A DNA stretch of 64,000 nucleotides from Streptomyces sp. WAC 01529 (GCF_003945545.1 NZ_CP029617.1:4945001-5009000); one strand, 5' to 3'. Positions 25,438 to 34,614 are shown, counted from the stretch's first letter. Translations and numbers: made by a program. Notes: generated from the sequence alone by a model not told the origin.

Positions 25438-25476
25438 CCGCCCCCGGCAGCCGTGCACCGCGGCCGCCGGGGGCGG
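25438..25476 (+). terminator. mdh terminator
   Basis: CCGCCCCCGGC (25438-25448) pairs with GCCGGGGGCGG (25466-25476) over a 17-nt loop, followed by TTCTGTTTCC. Confidence 0.8.
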
Positions 25477-25547
25477 TTCTGTTTCCGGGGCAGGTTTCCC
25501 GTCCTGGACCGTTGCCTACGTACTCATGAATGTAGTACTTCTTATAC

Positions 25548-25793
25548 ATGAGCGAGCAAGTGCACAACAGATTGGCGATGGTGCGCGCCGAACGGAAGGT
25601 GTCGCGTCAGAGCCTGGCCGAGGCGGTGGGGGTCCACTACCAGACCATCGGCTACATCGAGCGGGGGCAGTACAACCCGAGCCTCGACCTCGCACTGAAG
25701 ATCGCGAAGTTCTTCGGGCTGCCGGTCGAGGCCGTGTTCTCCCTCGAGCCGTTCCGCCCGCTCACGGATGAGGTCTACGGGAGGAACCAGTGA
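25548..25793 (+). CDS. Small XRE/YozG-like regulator
   Basis: 81 aa, essentially one helix-turn-helix domain: NRLAMVRAERKVSRQSLAEA, VGVHYQTIGYIERGQYNPSL, then KIAKFFGLPVEAVFSLEPF. This short class often represses itself and a neighbouring membrane-protein gene. It is translationally coupled to such a gene: its stop TGA (25791-25793) touches the next ATG. The region just upstream is AT-rich for this genome (GTACTCATGAATGTAGTAC, 25520-25538, with GTAC at each end) and may hold promoter and operator. Confidence 0.88.
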   Translation: MSEQVHNRLAMVRAERKVSRQSLAEAVGVHYQTIGYIERGQYNPSLDLALKIAKFFGLPVEAVFSLEPFRPLTDEVYGRNQ

Positions 25794-26356
25794 TGACGAC
25801 CAGCGAGCAGCGCCCCCTGACCGGCTACGACCGGCGGATGTACCGGCTGATGAACCGCCGTGAGGCGGCGCCGCTGCACGCCACCGCCGCGCGCAGGCGT
25901 GCCGTGGTCTGCGCGCACATCGCCCTGACCGGCGTGAGCGTGGCGGCCTGGCTGTGCACCGTCGTGGGGGACCGGCGCTGGGCGCTGTTCGCCATGCTCG
26001 GCCTGCTGCTGCCGTGGTGCTTCGCGACCGGCGTCATCAACAGTTCGACGCGCGGCCTGCTCGAACTGCGCGTGCGCGCCCTCGACGAGCGGCAGCGCGC
26101 GGAGAAGAACCGGGTGGCGGCCCTCGCCCACCGCGCGATGCTCTGGGTGCTCCTCGCGGCGACCGTCGGCTCGGGCGCCGCCGCTCTCGCGGACGTGGAG
26201 ATCGAGGGGCTCGTCTTCCCCGCCCTGTTCACCGTCTTCGTCGTGCACTGGCTGATGCCGCTCTGGGTGGCCGGGCTCACCGCGCGGGACGAGCCGGACC
26301 TCGACGACGACCTCGTCGAGGCCGGGGGGTCCGCGGCGGCCACCGGCGGAGTGTGA
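25793..26356 (+). CDS. Membrane protein paired with HTH
   Basis: 187 aa from the ATG at 25793 (GAGGAA at 25781-25786); a GTG at 25790 is the alternative. Four hydrophobic helices are visible (VVCAHIALTGVSVAAWLCTVV, LFAMLGLLLPWCFATGVI, AMLWVLLAATVGSGAAALA, LVFPALFTVFVVHWLMPLWVAG) with a basic loop between the second and third and an acidic tail. No known domain. Coupling to the small XRE gene suggests a regulator/membrane-target pair. Function unknown. Confidence 0.8.
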   Translation: MTTSEQRPLTGYDRRMYRLMNRREAAPLHATAARRRAVVCAHIALTGVSVAAWLCTVVGDRRWALFAMLGLLLPWCFATGVINSSTRGLLELRVRALDERQRAEKNRVAALAHRAMLWVLLAATVGSGAAALADVEIEGLVFPALFTVFVVHWLMPLWVAGLTARDEPDLDDDLVEAGGSAAATGGV

Positions 26357-26421
26357 GTCAGGACTCCTGGACGTCCCGTAGAGCGGACACGCGGGTACGG
26401 TCAGGAGGTCGACAGCATGGA

Positions 26422-26477
26422 ACAAAGCGCACTTTTCACCCCCGCTGTCGGCACGCGCAGTGACAAGGCGCACTTTC
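26422..26477 (+). promoter_or_regulatory. Direct repeats before betaine operon
   Basis: ACAAAGCGCACTTTT (26422-26436) and ACAAGGCGCACTTTC (26463-26477) share ACAARGCGCACTTT and start 41 bp apart, close to four helical turns. They lie upstream of the choline/betaine operon and could bind its regulator. No BetI gene is in the window. Confidence 0.45.
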
Positions 26478-26550
26478 GGCCACCGAACAGGCATGCTTTT
26501 CCCGCCGTGGGGCAGGTGCACCCGGCTACCGCGAGTGACGGGCGGGGCAT

Positions 26551-28080
26551 ATGACAGGAACGGAAGGCAAACGGGACGTGTCCGCACAACAGACCATTCA
26601 TGTGGGCGGAGAGTGGCTGAGCGCCGCCTCCGGCGCCACCCGCGAGATCCTCGACCCGGCAGACGCCAAGCCGTTCGCGCTGATCGCCGAGGGCGGGACC
26701 GAGGACGCGGACGCGGCCATCGCCGCCGCCCGCAAGGCCTTCGACGACGGACCGTGGCCGCACACGCCCGTCGCCGAGCGTGCCGCGCTGCTCCGCAGGG
26801 TCGCCGACCTCCTCGTACGCGACCGCGAGGAGATCGGTCTCCTGGAGAGCCGTGACGCGGGCAAGACCCTCGAAGAGGGGCGCGTCGACGTGGACTGCGT
26901 CGCGGACGCCTTCCGTTACTTCGCCGATCTGGTCATCGGCGAGGGCGCGGGCCGCGTCGTCGACGCCGGTTCCGACGACATCCACAGCGTCGTCGTGCAC
27001 GAGCCCGTCGGCGTCTGCTCGATGATCACGCCCTGGAACTACCCGCTGCTCCAGGCCAGCTGGAAGATCGCCCCGGCCCTCGCCGCGGGCAACACCTTCG
27101 TCATCAAGCCCAGCGAGATCACCCCGCTGACGACGGTCGCGCTCATCGACCTCCTCGTCGAGGCCGGGCTGCCCGCCGGTGTCGCCAACATCGTCACCGG
27201 CCCCGGCCACACCGTCGGCGCCCGCCTCGCCGACCACCCCGACGTCGACCTGGTCTCCTTCACCGGCGGCCTCGTCTCCGGCACCAAGGTCGCCCAGGCC
27301 GCCGCGCTCGGCGTGAAGAAGGTCGCCCTGGAGCTGGGCGGCAAGAACCCCAACGTCGTCTTCGCGGACGCCTGCGCCACCGACGAGAGCTTCGACACCG
27401 CCGTCGACCAGGCGCTCAACGCCGCCTTCATCCACAGCGGGCAGGTCTGCTCCGCCGGTGGCCGCCTCATCATCGAGGAGTCCGTCCGCGAGCGCTTCGT
27501 CGCCGAACTGGCCCGCAGGGCCCGCAAGATCAAGCTCGGTCGCGGCACCGAGGACGGCGTCGAGTGCGGTCCGCTCGTCTCGCAGCAGCAGCGCGAGAAG
27601 ACCGAGATGTACGTCGCCTCGGCCCTGGAGGAGGGCGCGGTACTCCGCTCCGGCGGCAAGCGCCCCGAGCCGAGTGACGTCCGGCCCGCCACCGGCTACT
27701 TCTACGAGCCGACCGTGCTCGACCAGTGCCACCGCGAGATGAAGGTCGTACGCGAGGAGGTCTTCGGACCCGTCCTGACCGTCGAGACCTTCCGCACCGA
27801 GGACGAGGCCGTCGCCCTCGCCAACGACACCGAGTACGGCCTCGCGGGCGCCGTGTGGACCAGCGACCCGGGCCGCGCCCGCCGCATGGCCCGCCGGATG
27901 CGCCACGGCACCATCTGGATCAACGACTTCCACCCCTACCTGCCGCAGGCGGAGTGGGGCGGCTTCGGCAAGAGCGGCGTCGGCCGCGAGCTGGGCCCCG
28001 CGGGCCTCGCCGAGTACCGCGAGTCCAAGCACATCTACCAGAACCTGGCGCCGCAGCCGGTGCGCTGGTTCGCCGGCTGA
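26551..28080 (+). CDS. betB: Betaine-aldehyde dehydrogenase-like ALDH
   Basis: 509 aa. NAD(P)-dependent aldehyde dehydrogenase with the Asn of TPWNYPLLQ, the general-base Glu in LELGGKNPNVVF and the nucleophile Cys in HSGQVCSAGGRL. Together with the GMC oxidoreductase that follows, it fits the second step of choline to glycine betaine. Substrate is inferred from context: the same operon encodes a betaine/choline ABC importer. A GTG at 26578 with GGAAGG upstream is an alternative start that would drop nine residues. First gene of a five-gene operon. Confidence 0.88.
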   Translation: MTGTEGKRDVSAQQTIHVGGEWLSAASGATREILDPADAKPFALIAEGGTEDADAAIAAARKAFDDGPWPHTPVAERAALLRRVADLLVRDREEIGLLESRDAGKTLEEGRVDVDCVADAFRYFADLVIGEGAGRVVDAGSDDIHSVVVHEPVGVCSMITPWNYPLLQASWKIAPALAAGNTFVIKPSEITPLTTVALIDLLVEAGLPAGVANIVTGPGHTVGARLADHPDVDLVSFTGGLVSGTKVAQAAALGVKKVALELGGKNPNVVFADACATDESFDTAVDQALNAAFIHSGQVCSAGGRLIIEESVRERFVAELARRARKIKLGRGTEDGVECGPLVSQQQREKTEMYVASALEEGAVLRSGGKRPEPSDVRPATGYFYEPTVLDQCHREMKVVREEVFGPVLTVETFRTEDEAVALANDTEYGLAGAVWTSDPGRARRMARRMRHGTIWINDFHPYLPQAEWGGFGKSGVGRELGPAGLAEYRESKHIYQNLAPQPVRWFAG

Positions 28081-28144
28081 CACCCGCCCGCCCCTTACGC
28101 GCAAGCACCTTGCACGACCTCGCAGGAAGAGGAGTAGCTACCCC

Positions 28145-29692
28145 ATGGCCGAAACGCCCCAGTCCGCAACCGAGTACGACTACGTCATCGTCGGCGGCGG
28201 CACCGCAGGATCGGTGATCGCCTCGCGCCTCACCGAGAACCCGGACATCACCGTCGCCGTCATCGAGGGCGGCCCCAGCGACATCGACCGCGAGGACGTG
28301 CTCACGCTCCGCCGCTGGCTCGGCCTGCTCGGCGGTGACCTCGACTACGGCTACACCACCACGGAGCAGCCGCGCGGCAACTCCCACATCCTGCACAGCC
28401 GTGCCAAGGTGCTCGGCGGCTGCTCGTCGCACAACACCCTGATCTCCTTCAAGCCGCTGCCGTCCGACTGGGACGAGTGGGAGGAGGCCGGGGCCACCGG
28501 CTGGAACGCCAAGGCGATGGACCCCTACTTCGGCAAGCTGCGCAACAACATCGTGCGCGTCGCCAAGAAGGACCAGAACCAGATCGCCACCGACTGGGTC
28601 GAGGCGGTCAAGACCGCCCTCGGCGTCCCGGAGGTCGTCGGCTTCAACGACCAGCCGTTCGACGAGGGCGTCGGCTTCTTCGACCTCGCCTACCACCCGG
28701 AGAACAACAAGCGCTCCTCCGCCTCCGTCGCCTACCTCCACCCCCACATGGAGGCCGGTGACCGCCCGAACCTCCATCTGTTCCTGGAGACCTGGGCGAC
28801 CAAGCTGGAGCTGGACGGCAAGACCGCGCGCGGCGTCCACGTGCGGATGAAGGACGGCGAGGAGTCGCTGCTGACCGCCCGCCGCGAGGTGCTGGTCTGC
28901 GCCGGTGCGGTCGACACGCCCCGGCTGCTCATGCACTCCGGCATCGGCCCCGAGAAGGACCTCGAAGCGCTCGGCATCCCGGTCGTGCACGACCTGCCCG
29001 GCGTCGGCGAGAACCTCATCGACCACCCGGAGTCGGTCATCGTCTGGGAGACCAACGGGCCGATCCCCGGCAACTCCGCGATGGACTCCGACGCCGGTCT
29101 CTTCGTGAAGCGGGACCCGGACCACAAGGGCCCGGACCTGATGTTCCACTTCTACCAGATCCCCTTCACGGACAACCCCGAGCGCCTTGGCTACGAACGC
29201 CCGGAGCACGGCGTCTCGATGACGCCGAACATCCCCAAGTCCCGCGCGCGCGGCCGCCTCTACCTCACGTCGGCCGACCCCGAGGTGAAGCCCGCGCTCG
29301 ACTTCAAGTACTTCGAGGATGAGGGCGACTACGACGGGCGGACGCTCGTCGACGGCATCAAGCTGGCGCGCGAGGTCGCGCAGGCCGAGCCGTTCAAGAA
29401 GTGGCTCAAGCGCGAGGTCTTCCCCGGCCCCGAGGTCACCGACGACGCCGAGATCAGCGAGCTGGTGCGCAAGGCCGCCCACACCGTCTACCACCCGGCG
29501 GGGACCTGCCGAATGGGCGCTTCCCATGATGAACTCGCCGTGGTCGACCCGGAGTTGAAGATCCGGGGCATGGCAGGAATCCGTATCGCGGACGCATCCG
29601 TCTTCCCGACGATGCCCGCCGTGAACCCGATGATCGGAGTACTCATGGTCGGGGAGAAATGTGCCGAGATCCTTGGTGGTGACGGCCGATGA
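28145..29692 (+). CDS. betA: GMC oxidoreductase, choline dehydrogenase-like
   Basis: 515 aa. FAD-binding GMC family: DYVIVGGGTAGSVIASRL at the N-terminus, LGGCSSHNTLISF and AGAVDTPRLLMHSGIG signature segments, and the C-terminal catalytic His in HTVYHPAGTCRMG with Asn in MPAVNPMIGVL. It probably oxidises choline to betaine aldehyde, passing it to the dehydrogenase upstream. RBS GGAAGAGGAG at 28125. The stop overlaps the ATPase-gene start (ATGA). Alternative: another alcohol of the GMC family; context favours choline. Confidence 0.85.
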   Translation: MAETPQSATEYDYVIVGGGTAGSVIASRLTENPDITVAVIEGGPSDIDREDVLTLRRWLGLLGGDLDYGYTTTEQPRGNSHILHSRAKVLGGCSSHNTLISFKPLPSDWDEWEEAGATGWNAKAMDPYFGKLRNNIVRVAKKDQNQIATDWVEAVKTALGVPEVVGFNDQPFDEGVGFFDLAYHPENNKRSSASVAYLHPHMEAGDRPNLHLFLETWATKLELDGKTARGVHVRMKDGEESLLTARREVLVCAGAVDTPRLLMHSGIGPEKDLEALGIPVVHDLPGVGENLIDHPESVIVWETNGPIPGNSAMDSDAGLFVKRDPDHKGPDLMFHFYQIPFTDNPERLGYERPEHGVSMTPNIPKSRARGRLYLTSADPEVKPALDFKYFEDEGDYDGRTLVDGIKLAREVAQAEPFKKWLKREVFPGPEVTDDAEISELVRKAAHTVYHPAGTCRMGASHDELAVVDPELKIRGMAGIRIADASVFPTMPAVNPMIGVLMVGEKCAEILGGDGR

Positions 29693-30831
29693 GCGAAGCC
29701 ACCATGACGAACGGGACCGAGACCACGACGCCCGCCGCAGGGCCCGTGTTCGCCGTCAAGAACCTCTGGAAGGTCTTCGGCCCCCGCGCCGGACGCATAC
29801 CGGACGACACCTCGCTGCACGGCCTGAGCCCCGCCGAACTGCGTGAGCGCACCGGCTGCACGGCCGCCGTGCGGGATGTGTCCTTCGAGGTCAACAAGGG
29901 CGAGGTCTTCGTCGTCATGGGCCTGTCGGGCTCCGGCAAGTCGACCCTCGTACGCTGCCTGACCCGGCTCATCGAGCCGACCTCCGGCACCATCGCCATC
30001 GACGGCGAGGACGTCCTCGCCATGGACAAGGCCCGCCTGCGCGAACTGCGCCGCCACCGCGCCTCCATGGTCTTCCAGCACTTCGGCCTCCTGCCGCACC
30101 GCTCGGTCCTCGACAACGTCGCCTACGGCCTGGAGATCCAGGGCGTCGGCAAGGCCGAGCGCCGCGCCAAGGCCCTCGAAGTCGTCGAGAAGGTCGGCCT
30201 CGAAGGTCTTGAGCAGCGCAAGCCGGGTCAGCTCTCCGGCGGCCAGCAGCAGCGCGTGGGCCTGGCCCGCGCCCTCGCCGTCGACCCCGAGGTCCTGCTC
30301 TTCGACGAGCCGTTCAGCGCCCTCGACCCGCTGATCCGCCGCGACATGCAGGAGGAGGTCGTCCGCCTGCACCGTGAAGAGGGCCGCACGATGGTCTTCA
30401 TCACCCACGACCTCAGCGAGGCCCTCAAGCTCGGCGACCGCATCGCCCTGATGCGCGACGGCCGCGTCGTCCAGTGCGGCACGCCCGAGGAGATCGTCGG
30501 CTCCCCGGCCGACGACTACGTCCGTGACTTCGTACGCGATGTCGCCCGCGCCGACGTGATGAGCGTGCGCAGCGCCATGCGCCCCGCCACCGGCGACGAC
30601 GAGAGCCGCGGCGCGGCCCTCGGGCCCGACGCCAAGGTCTCCGAGGCCATCGAGGCCGTCGCCCGCTCCGGCTTCCCGGTGCGCGTGATGGACGGCAAGC
30701 GGTGCCTCGGCGTGGTGGACCACGCGGGGCTGCTCGCCGTCGTCGCCGGGACCGCGGCCCCCGCGCCGACGCCCCCGGCCCCGGCCGCCCCCACGCCAAC
30801 CGTCCCCGGCCAGGGCGAGGTGGTCGGCTGA
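29689..30831 (+). CDS. Glycine betaine/choline ABC ATPase
   Basis: 380 aa, OpuAA/ProV family. Walker A is GLSGSGKST, the ABC signature LSGGQQQRVGLARAL, Walker B VLLFDEPFSALDPL, and the switch His is in FITHDLSEA. The N-terminal insert GRIPDDTSLHGLSPAELRER is typical of this family. After residue 285 there is room for one CBS-like unit (KVSEAIEAVARSGFPVRVM...GVVDHAGLLAVV), where OpuA-type ATPases have two ionic-strength-sensing CBS repeats. Coupled to the GMC gene (ATGA) and to the permease gene (TGATG). Confidence 0.93.
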   Translation: MSEATMTNGTETTTPAAGPVFAVKNLWKVFGPRAGRIPDDTSLHGLSPAELRERTGCTAAVRDVSFEVNKGEVFVVMGLSGSGKSTLVRCLTRLIEPTSGTIAIDGEDVLAMDKARLRELRRHRASMVFQHFGLLPHRSVLDNVAYGLEIQGVGKAERRAKALEVVEKVGLEGLEQRKPGQLSGGQQQRVGLARALAVDPEVLLFDEPFSALDPLIRRDMQEEVVRLHREEGRTMVFITHDLSEALKLGDRIALMRDGRVVQCGTPEEIVGSPADDYVRDFVRDVARADVMSVRSAMRPATGDDESRGAALGPDAKVSEAIEAVARSGFPVRVMDGKRCLGVVDHAGLLAVVAGTAAPAPTPPAPAAPTPTVPGQGEVVG

Positions 30832-32807
30832 TGGCCACAGCCACCGCATCGAGTCCCGTACGGGAAACCGGAATCGGCGCGCTCCTGCGCCACCGTGCCG
30901 TCGGCAAGCTCCTGCTGCTCGCCGTCGCCGCGGCGGTTCTCGTGCCGATACTCAACGCCAAGTGGGCCTCCGGCGCCTGGCCGGACGCGCTCACCGTCGA
31001 CCTGACCGAGCCGCTCGGCAGGACGACCGACTGGATCATCGACAACCGCGACAACCACCCGCTGTTCATCTACTTCCTCGGGCACATCAGCAACGCCATC
31101 GTGCTCTCCGTGCGCGGCGTCTACCTCGTGCTGCTCGCCGCCGGATGGGCCGGCGTGACCATCGGCGCCGGGCTCGTCGCCTGGCGCGTGGCGGGCGTCA
31201 GGCTCGCGGTCATGGCGTCCGCCGCGTTCGCCGTCTGCGGTCTGCTCGGCATGTGGGTGCCGACCATGCAGACGCTCGCCCTGATGATCGTGGCCGTCCT
31301 CGCCTCCGTGGTGATCGGCCTGCTGCTCGGCCTCGCGGGCGGACTCAACGACCGCTGCTTCCGCGTCCTGCGCCCGGTGCTCGACACCATGCAGGTGCTG
31401 CCCGCGTACGCCTACCTGCTGCCGTTCGCCCTCGTCTTCGGCATGGGCGTGCCCGCGGCCATCATCGCCACCGTCGTCTACGCCGCCCCGCCCATGGCCC
31501 GCCTCACCGCGCTCGGCCTGCGCGGCGCCGACGGCGGCGTGATGGAGGCGGTGACCTCGCTCGGCGCGACCGGGCGCCAGCGCCTGTTCTCCGCGCGCCT
31601 GCCGCTCGCGCTCAAGGAACTCCTGCTCGGCCTCAACCAGACGATCATGATGGCGCTCTCCATGGCCGTCATCGCCTCGGTGATCGGCGCGGGCGGCCTC
31701 GGCGACCGCGTCTACCAGGCGCTGTCCACCGTCGACGTCGGCCAGGCGCTCGCCGCCGGCATCCCGATCGTGCTGCTCGCCGTCGTCCTGGACCGGGTGA
31801 CCGGCGCGGCCGGTGAGCGAGCCGGTGCCAACGCCGAGGACAGCTCCCCGCTGCGCGGCGGACGCGGCTGGGCCGTCGCCGCCGCCGGGACGGTCGTCGC
31901 CGCACTCGCCGCCCGCTTCGCGGACCGCGTGGACTGGCCGACCGGCTGGGTCGTCAACATCGCCCCGTCGGTGAACACCGCCAAGGAGTGGATGGTCGAC
32001 CACATCTACACCGGCGTGCCCGTCGTCGGCGGCACCGCCGACTGGGCCGCCCACTTCACCGACTGGGTCCTGAACCCGGTCAGGGACGGCCTCCAGGGCC
32101 TGCCCTGGTGGTCGGTCCTGCTCGTCGTCGCCGCCCTCGCCTGGCTGATCGGCACCTGGCAGACGGCCCTCACCGCCGTCGCCGCGATGGGCGCGATCGG
32201 CGTGCTCGGCGTGTGGGACAAGTCCCTCGACACGCTCGCGCAGGTCCTCGCAGGTGTCGCGGTGACCCTCGTCCTCGGCTTCGCGATCGGCGTCGCGGCC
32301 TCCCGCAGCAAGCGGTTCGAGAGCCTGCTGCGCCCGGTGCTCGACGTCTTCCAGACGATGCCGCAGTTCGTCTACCTCATCCCGGTCGTCGCCCTCTTCG
32401 GCATCGGCCGCGCCCCCGCGGTCGCCGCCGCCGTCGTCTACGCGCTGCCCGCCGTCGTCCGCATCACCACCCAGGGCCTGAACCAGGTCGACGCCTCCGC
32501 GATGGAGTCCTCGCGCTCGCTCGGCGCCACCAGCTGGCAGCAGCTGCGCCAGGTCCAGCTTCCGCTGGCCCGCCCCGCGCTCATGCTCGCCCTCAACCAG
32601 GGCGTCGTCCTGGTCCTCGCCGTCGTCGTCATCGGCGGTCTGGTCGGCGGTGGCGCGCTCGGCTACGACGTCGTGTTCGGCATCGCGCAGGGCGACCTGG
32701 CGACCGGCCTGGTGGCCGGTATCGCGATCGTCTGCCTCGGCCTGATGCTCGACCGCGTCACACAGCCGACGGCACGCCGGGAACCCAGCGCCAAGAAGGG
32801 AGCGTGA
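30831..32807 (+). CDS. Double ABC permease, betaine/choline
   Basis: 658 aa, ATG at 30831 overlapping the ATPase stop. It contains two OpuAB/ProW-type permease units in one chain. Each has its own EAA-like loop: MEAVTSLGATGRQRLFSARLPLAL and MESSRSLGATSWQQLRQVQLPLAR, each quoted only by its first and last residues as E-A-V-T-S-L-G-A and E-S-S-R-S-L-G-A. Each half has about six helices; a hydrophilic region near residues 340-375 joins them. The usual transporter has two copies of one permease, so this fusion builds a covalent heterodimer. Binding protein gene follows after 1 bp. Confidence 0.92.
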   Translation: MATATASSPVRETGIGALLRHRAVGKLLLLAVAAAVLVPILNAKWASGAWPDALTVDLTEPLGRTTDWIIDNRDNHPLFIYFLGHISNAIVLSVRGVYLVLLAAGWAGVTIGAGLVAWRVAGVRLAVMASAAFAVCGLLGMWVPTMQTLALMIVAVLASVVIGLLLGLAGGLNDRCFRVLRPVLDTMQVLPAYAYLLPFALVFGMGVPAAIIATVVYAAPPMARLTALGLRGADGGVMEAVTSLGATGRQRLFSARLPLALKELLLGLNQTIMMALSMAVIASVIGAGGLGDRVYQALSTVDVGQALAAGIPIVLLAVVLDRVTGAAGERAGANAEDSSPLRGGRGWAVAAAGTVVAALAARFADRVDWPTGWVVNIAPSVNTAKEWMVDHIYTGVPVVGGTADWAAHFTDWVLNPVRDGLQGLPWWSVLLVVAALAWLIGTWQTALTAVAAMGAIGVLGVWDKSLDTLAQVLAGVAVTLVLGFAIGVAASRSKRFESLLRPVLDVFQTMPQFVYLIPVVALFGIGRAPAVAAAVVYALPAVVRITTQGLNQVDASAMESSRSLGATSWQQLRQVQLPLARPALMLALNQGVVLVLAVVVIGGLVGGGALGYDVVFGIAQGDLATGLVAGIAIVCLGLMLDRVTQPTARREPSAKKGA

Positions 32808-32808
32808 C

Positions 32809-33774
32809 ATGCGAGTTCGTACGCGTGTCATGAGTGCCGTCACGGCCGGCGGCGCGCTCCTCGCGCTCTCCGGCTGCGGCGCCGCCGACATGAGCAAGCA
32901 GGCGTCGCCGTACGCGAACGCCGCCGGGGCCAAGACCGTGACCCTCTCGGTCCAGTCCTGGGTCGGCGCGCAGGCGGACGTCGCCGTCGCCGAGTACCTG
33001 CTCAAGAACGAGCTGGGCTACCGCGTCGACAAGGTCCAGATCGACGAGGTGCCCGCCTGGGACGCCCTCAGCCAGGGCCGCGTCGACGCGATCATGGAGG
33101 ACTGGGGCCACCCGGACCAGGAGCAGCGGTACGTCAAGGAGAAGAAGACGATCGTCTCCGGCGGCGACATCGGCGTCACCGGGCACATCGGCTGGTACGT
33201 ACCGACGTACTTCGCCAAGAAGCACCCGGACGTCACGGACTGGAAGAACCTCAACAAGTACGCCGACCGGTTCCGCACCTCCGAGAGCGGCGGCAAGGGC
33301 CAGCTCATGGACGGCTCCCCGTCGTACGTGACCAACGACAAGGCGCTGGTGAAGAACCTGGACCTCGACTACGAGGTCGTCTTCGCCGGGTCCGAGGCGG
33401 CGCAGATCACCCAGATCGAGCAGTTCGCCAAGGAGAAGAAGCCGTTCCTCACCTACTGGTACAAGCCGCAGTGGCTGTTCGAGAAGGTGCCGATGACGGA
33501 GGTGAAGCTGCCCGAGTACAAGGAGGGCTGCGACGCCGACCCGGCCAAGATCAAGTGCGCCTATCCGCACACACCGCTCCAGAAGTACTTCAACGCGGAC
33601 TTCGCCAAGAAGGGCGGCGACGCCGCGGAGTTCCTGAAGAACTTCAAGTGGTCGGAGGAGGACCAGAACGAGGTCTCCCTGATGATCGCCGACAAGAAGA
33701 TGTCCCCCGAGGACGCCGCGAAGGCGTGGGTGGACAAGAACGAGTCGAAGTGGAAGGGCTGGCTTCCCAAGTAG
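32809..33774 (+). CDS. Betaine/choline-binding lipoprotein
   Basis: 321 aa. A signal peptide with lipobox LSGC (about residues 20-23) marks a lipid-anchored solute receptor. It is an OpuAC/ProX-type protein: SVQSWVGAQADVAVAEYLL, MEDWGHPDQEQRYV, IGWYVPTYFAKKHPDV and TYWYKPQWLF carry several Trp and Tyr residues that could form the aromatic cage for a quaternary ammonium group. It feeds the double permease encoded directly upstream. A bidirectional hairpin at 33835-33867 closes the operon. Confidence 0.93.
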   Translation: MRVRTRVMSAVTAGGALLALSGCGAADMSKQASPYANAAGAKTVTLSVQSWVGAQADVAVAEYLLKNELGYRVDKVQIDEVPAWDALSQGRVDAIMEDWGHPDQEQRYVKEKKTIVSGGDIGVTGHIGWYVPTYFAKKHPDVTDWKNLNKYADRFRTSESGGKGQLMDGSPSYVTNDKALVKNLDLDYEVVFAGSEAAQITQIEQFAKEKKPFLTYWYKPQWLFEKVPMTEVKLPEYKEGCDADPAKIKCAYPHTPLQKYFNADFAKKGGDAAEFLKNFKWSEEDQNEVSLMIADKKMSPEDAAKAWVDKNESKWKGWLPK

Positions 33775-33834
33775 CCGCTCCTCCCGTTGTGGGCAGGCGT
33801 GCCGCAGGGCGGCACGGGTGGGCACAACGCACCG

Positions 33835-33867
33835 GTGCCGGGCGCCTTTTGAAGGGGCGCCCGGCAC
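33835..33867. terminator. Betaine operon terminator, bidirectional
   Basis: GTGCCGGGCGCC (33835-33846) and GGCGCCCGGCAC (33856-33867), a perfect 12-bp stem. It lies between convergent genes. Confidence 0.88.
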
Positions 33868-33870
33868 GGT

Positions 33871-34614
33871 TCAGACCAGCTCGCCGGCGATGTCCCGCAG
33901 GGCGCCCAGGCTCCGGTGGAGCAGACCGGGCCCGAAGGTGATCCGGGTGGCCCCGAGCTTCCCCAGCTCCTGAGGCGAGGGTCCGCCCGCCCCGGCCACC
34001 GCGTTGAGCGGCCCCTCGATGCCCGCCCGCAGCGCGGGAAGCGCCTCGGGCGGCGCCAGGATCGGGTAGACGCAGTCCGCTCCGGCCGCCACGTAGAGGC
34101 GGGCCCGCTCGACCGCCGCCGCCACCTCGGGAACGCCCCGCAGGAACGTGTCCACGCGGGCGTTGACGAAGAGCCGGTCCCCCGCCGCGGCCCGCACCTC
34201 CGCGAGGAAGTCGGCCTGCTCGGCGGGTTCCCTGAGCACGCCTTCGCCGCCGCCCTCGCCGCCGCCTTCGCCGCGGACGGAGTCCTCCAGGTTGCAGCCG
34301 ACCGCGCCGGTCTCCAGGAGCCGTTCCACCAGCTCCTTCGCCGGGAGGCCGTAGCCGCCCTCGATGTCCGCGCTCACGGGCACCGAGACCGACCGCACGA
34401 TGCGCGCGATCGCCGCGAACATCTCCCCGGGCGGCACCTGACCGTCCTCGTACCCGAGGGAGAGCGCGATCCCCGCGCTCGGCGTGGCAAGCGCGGGACT
34501 GCCCGCCTCCTCGAACACCCGGGCGCTCGCCGCGTCCCACGGCCCCGGCAGGACCAGCGGATCGCCGGGGGCGCGGTCGTGGTGCAGGGCGCGCAGGGCG
34601 GCCACCGGGCTCAC
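33871..34614 (-). CDS. PEP mutase/isocitrate lyase-family protein
   Basis: 247 aa from the GTG at 34614, which overlaps the stop of the AhpD-like gene (GTGA); GTG 34617 is the neighbour alternative. The fold is recognised by LVLPGPWDAASARVFEEAG, SADIEGGYG (metal-binding Asp/Glu), GCNLEDSV and LFVNARVDTFL. The superfamily includes PEP mutase, methylisocitrate lyase and oxaloacetate decarboxylases; a Cys of true lyases (KKCGH-type loop) is absent, replaced by the region around SVRGEGGGEGG, which is an odd Gly/Glu-rich loop. Exact substrate unknown. Third gene of a reverse-strand operon. Confidence 0.85.
   Translation of the reverse strand: MSPVAALRALHHDRAPGDPLVLPGPWDAASARVFEEAGSPALATPSAGIALSLGYEDGQVPPGEMFAAIARIVRSVSVPVSADIEGGYGLPAKELVERLLETGAVGCNLEDSVRGEGGGEGGGEGVLREPAEQADFLAEVRAAAGDRLFVNARVDTFLRGVPEVAAAVERARLYVAAGADCVYPILAPPEALPALRAGIEGPLNAVAGAGGPSPQELGKLGATRITFGPGLLHRSLGALRDIAGELV

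Noticed and set aside
34280..34330. Loss of function of the PEP-mutase-like protein because of the Gly/Glu loop
   Set aside because: Metal-binding Asp/Glu residues are present; related non-lyase members also lack the Cys loop, so inactivity cannot be claimed.
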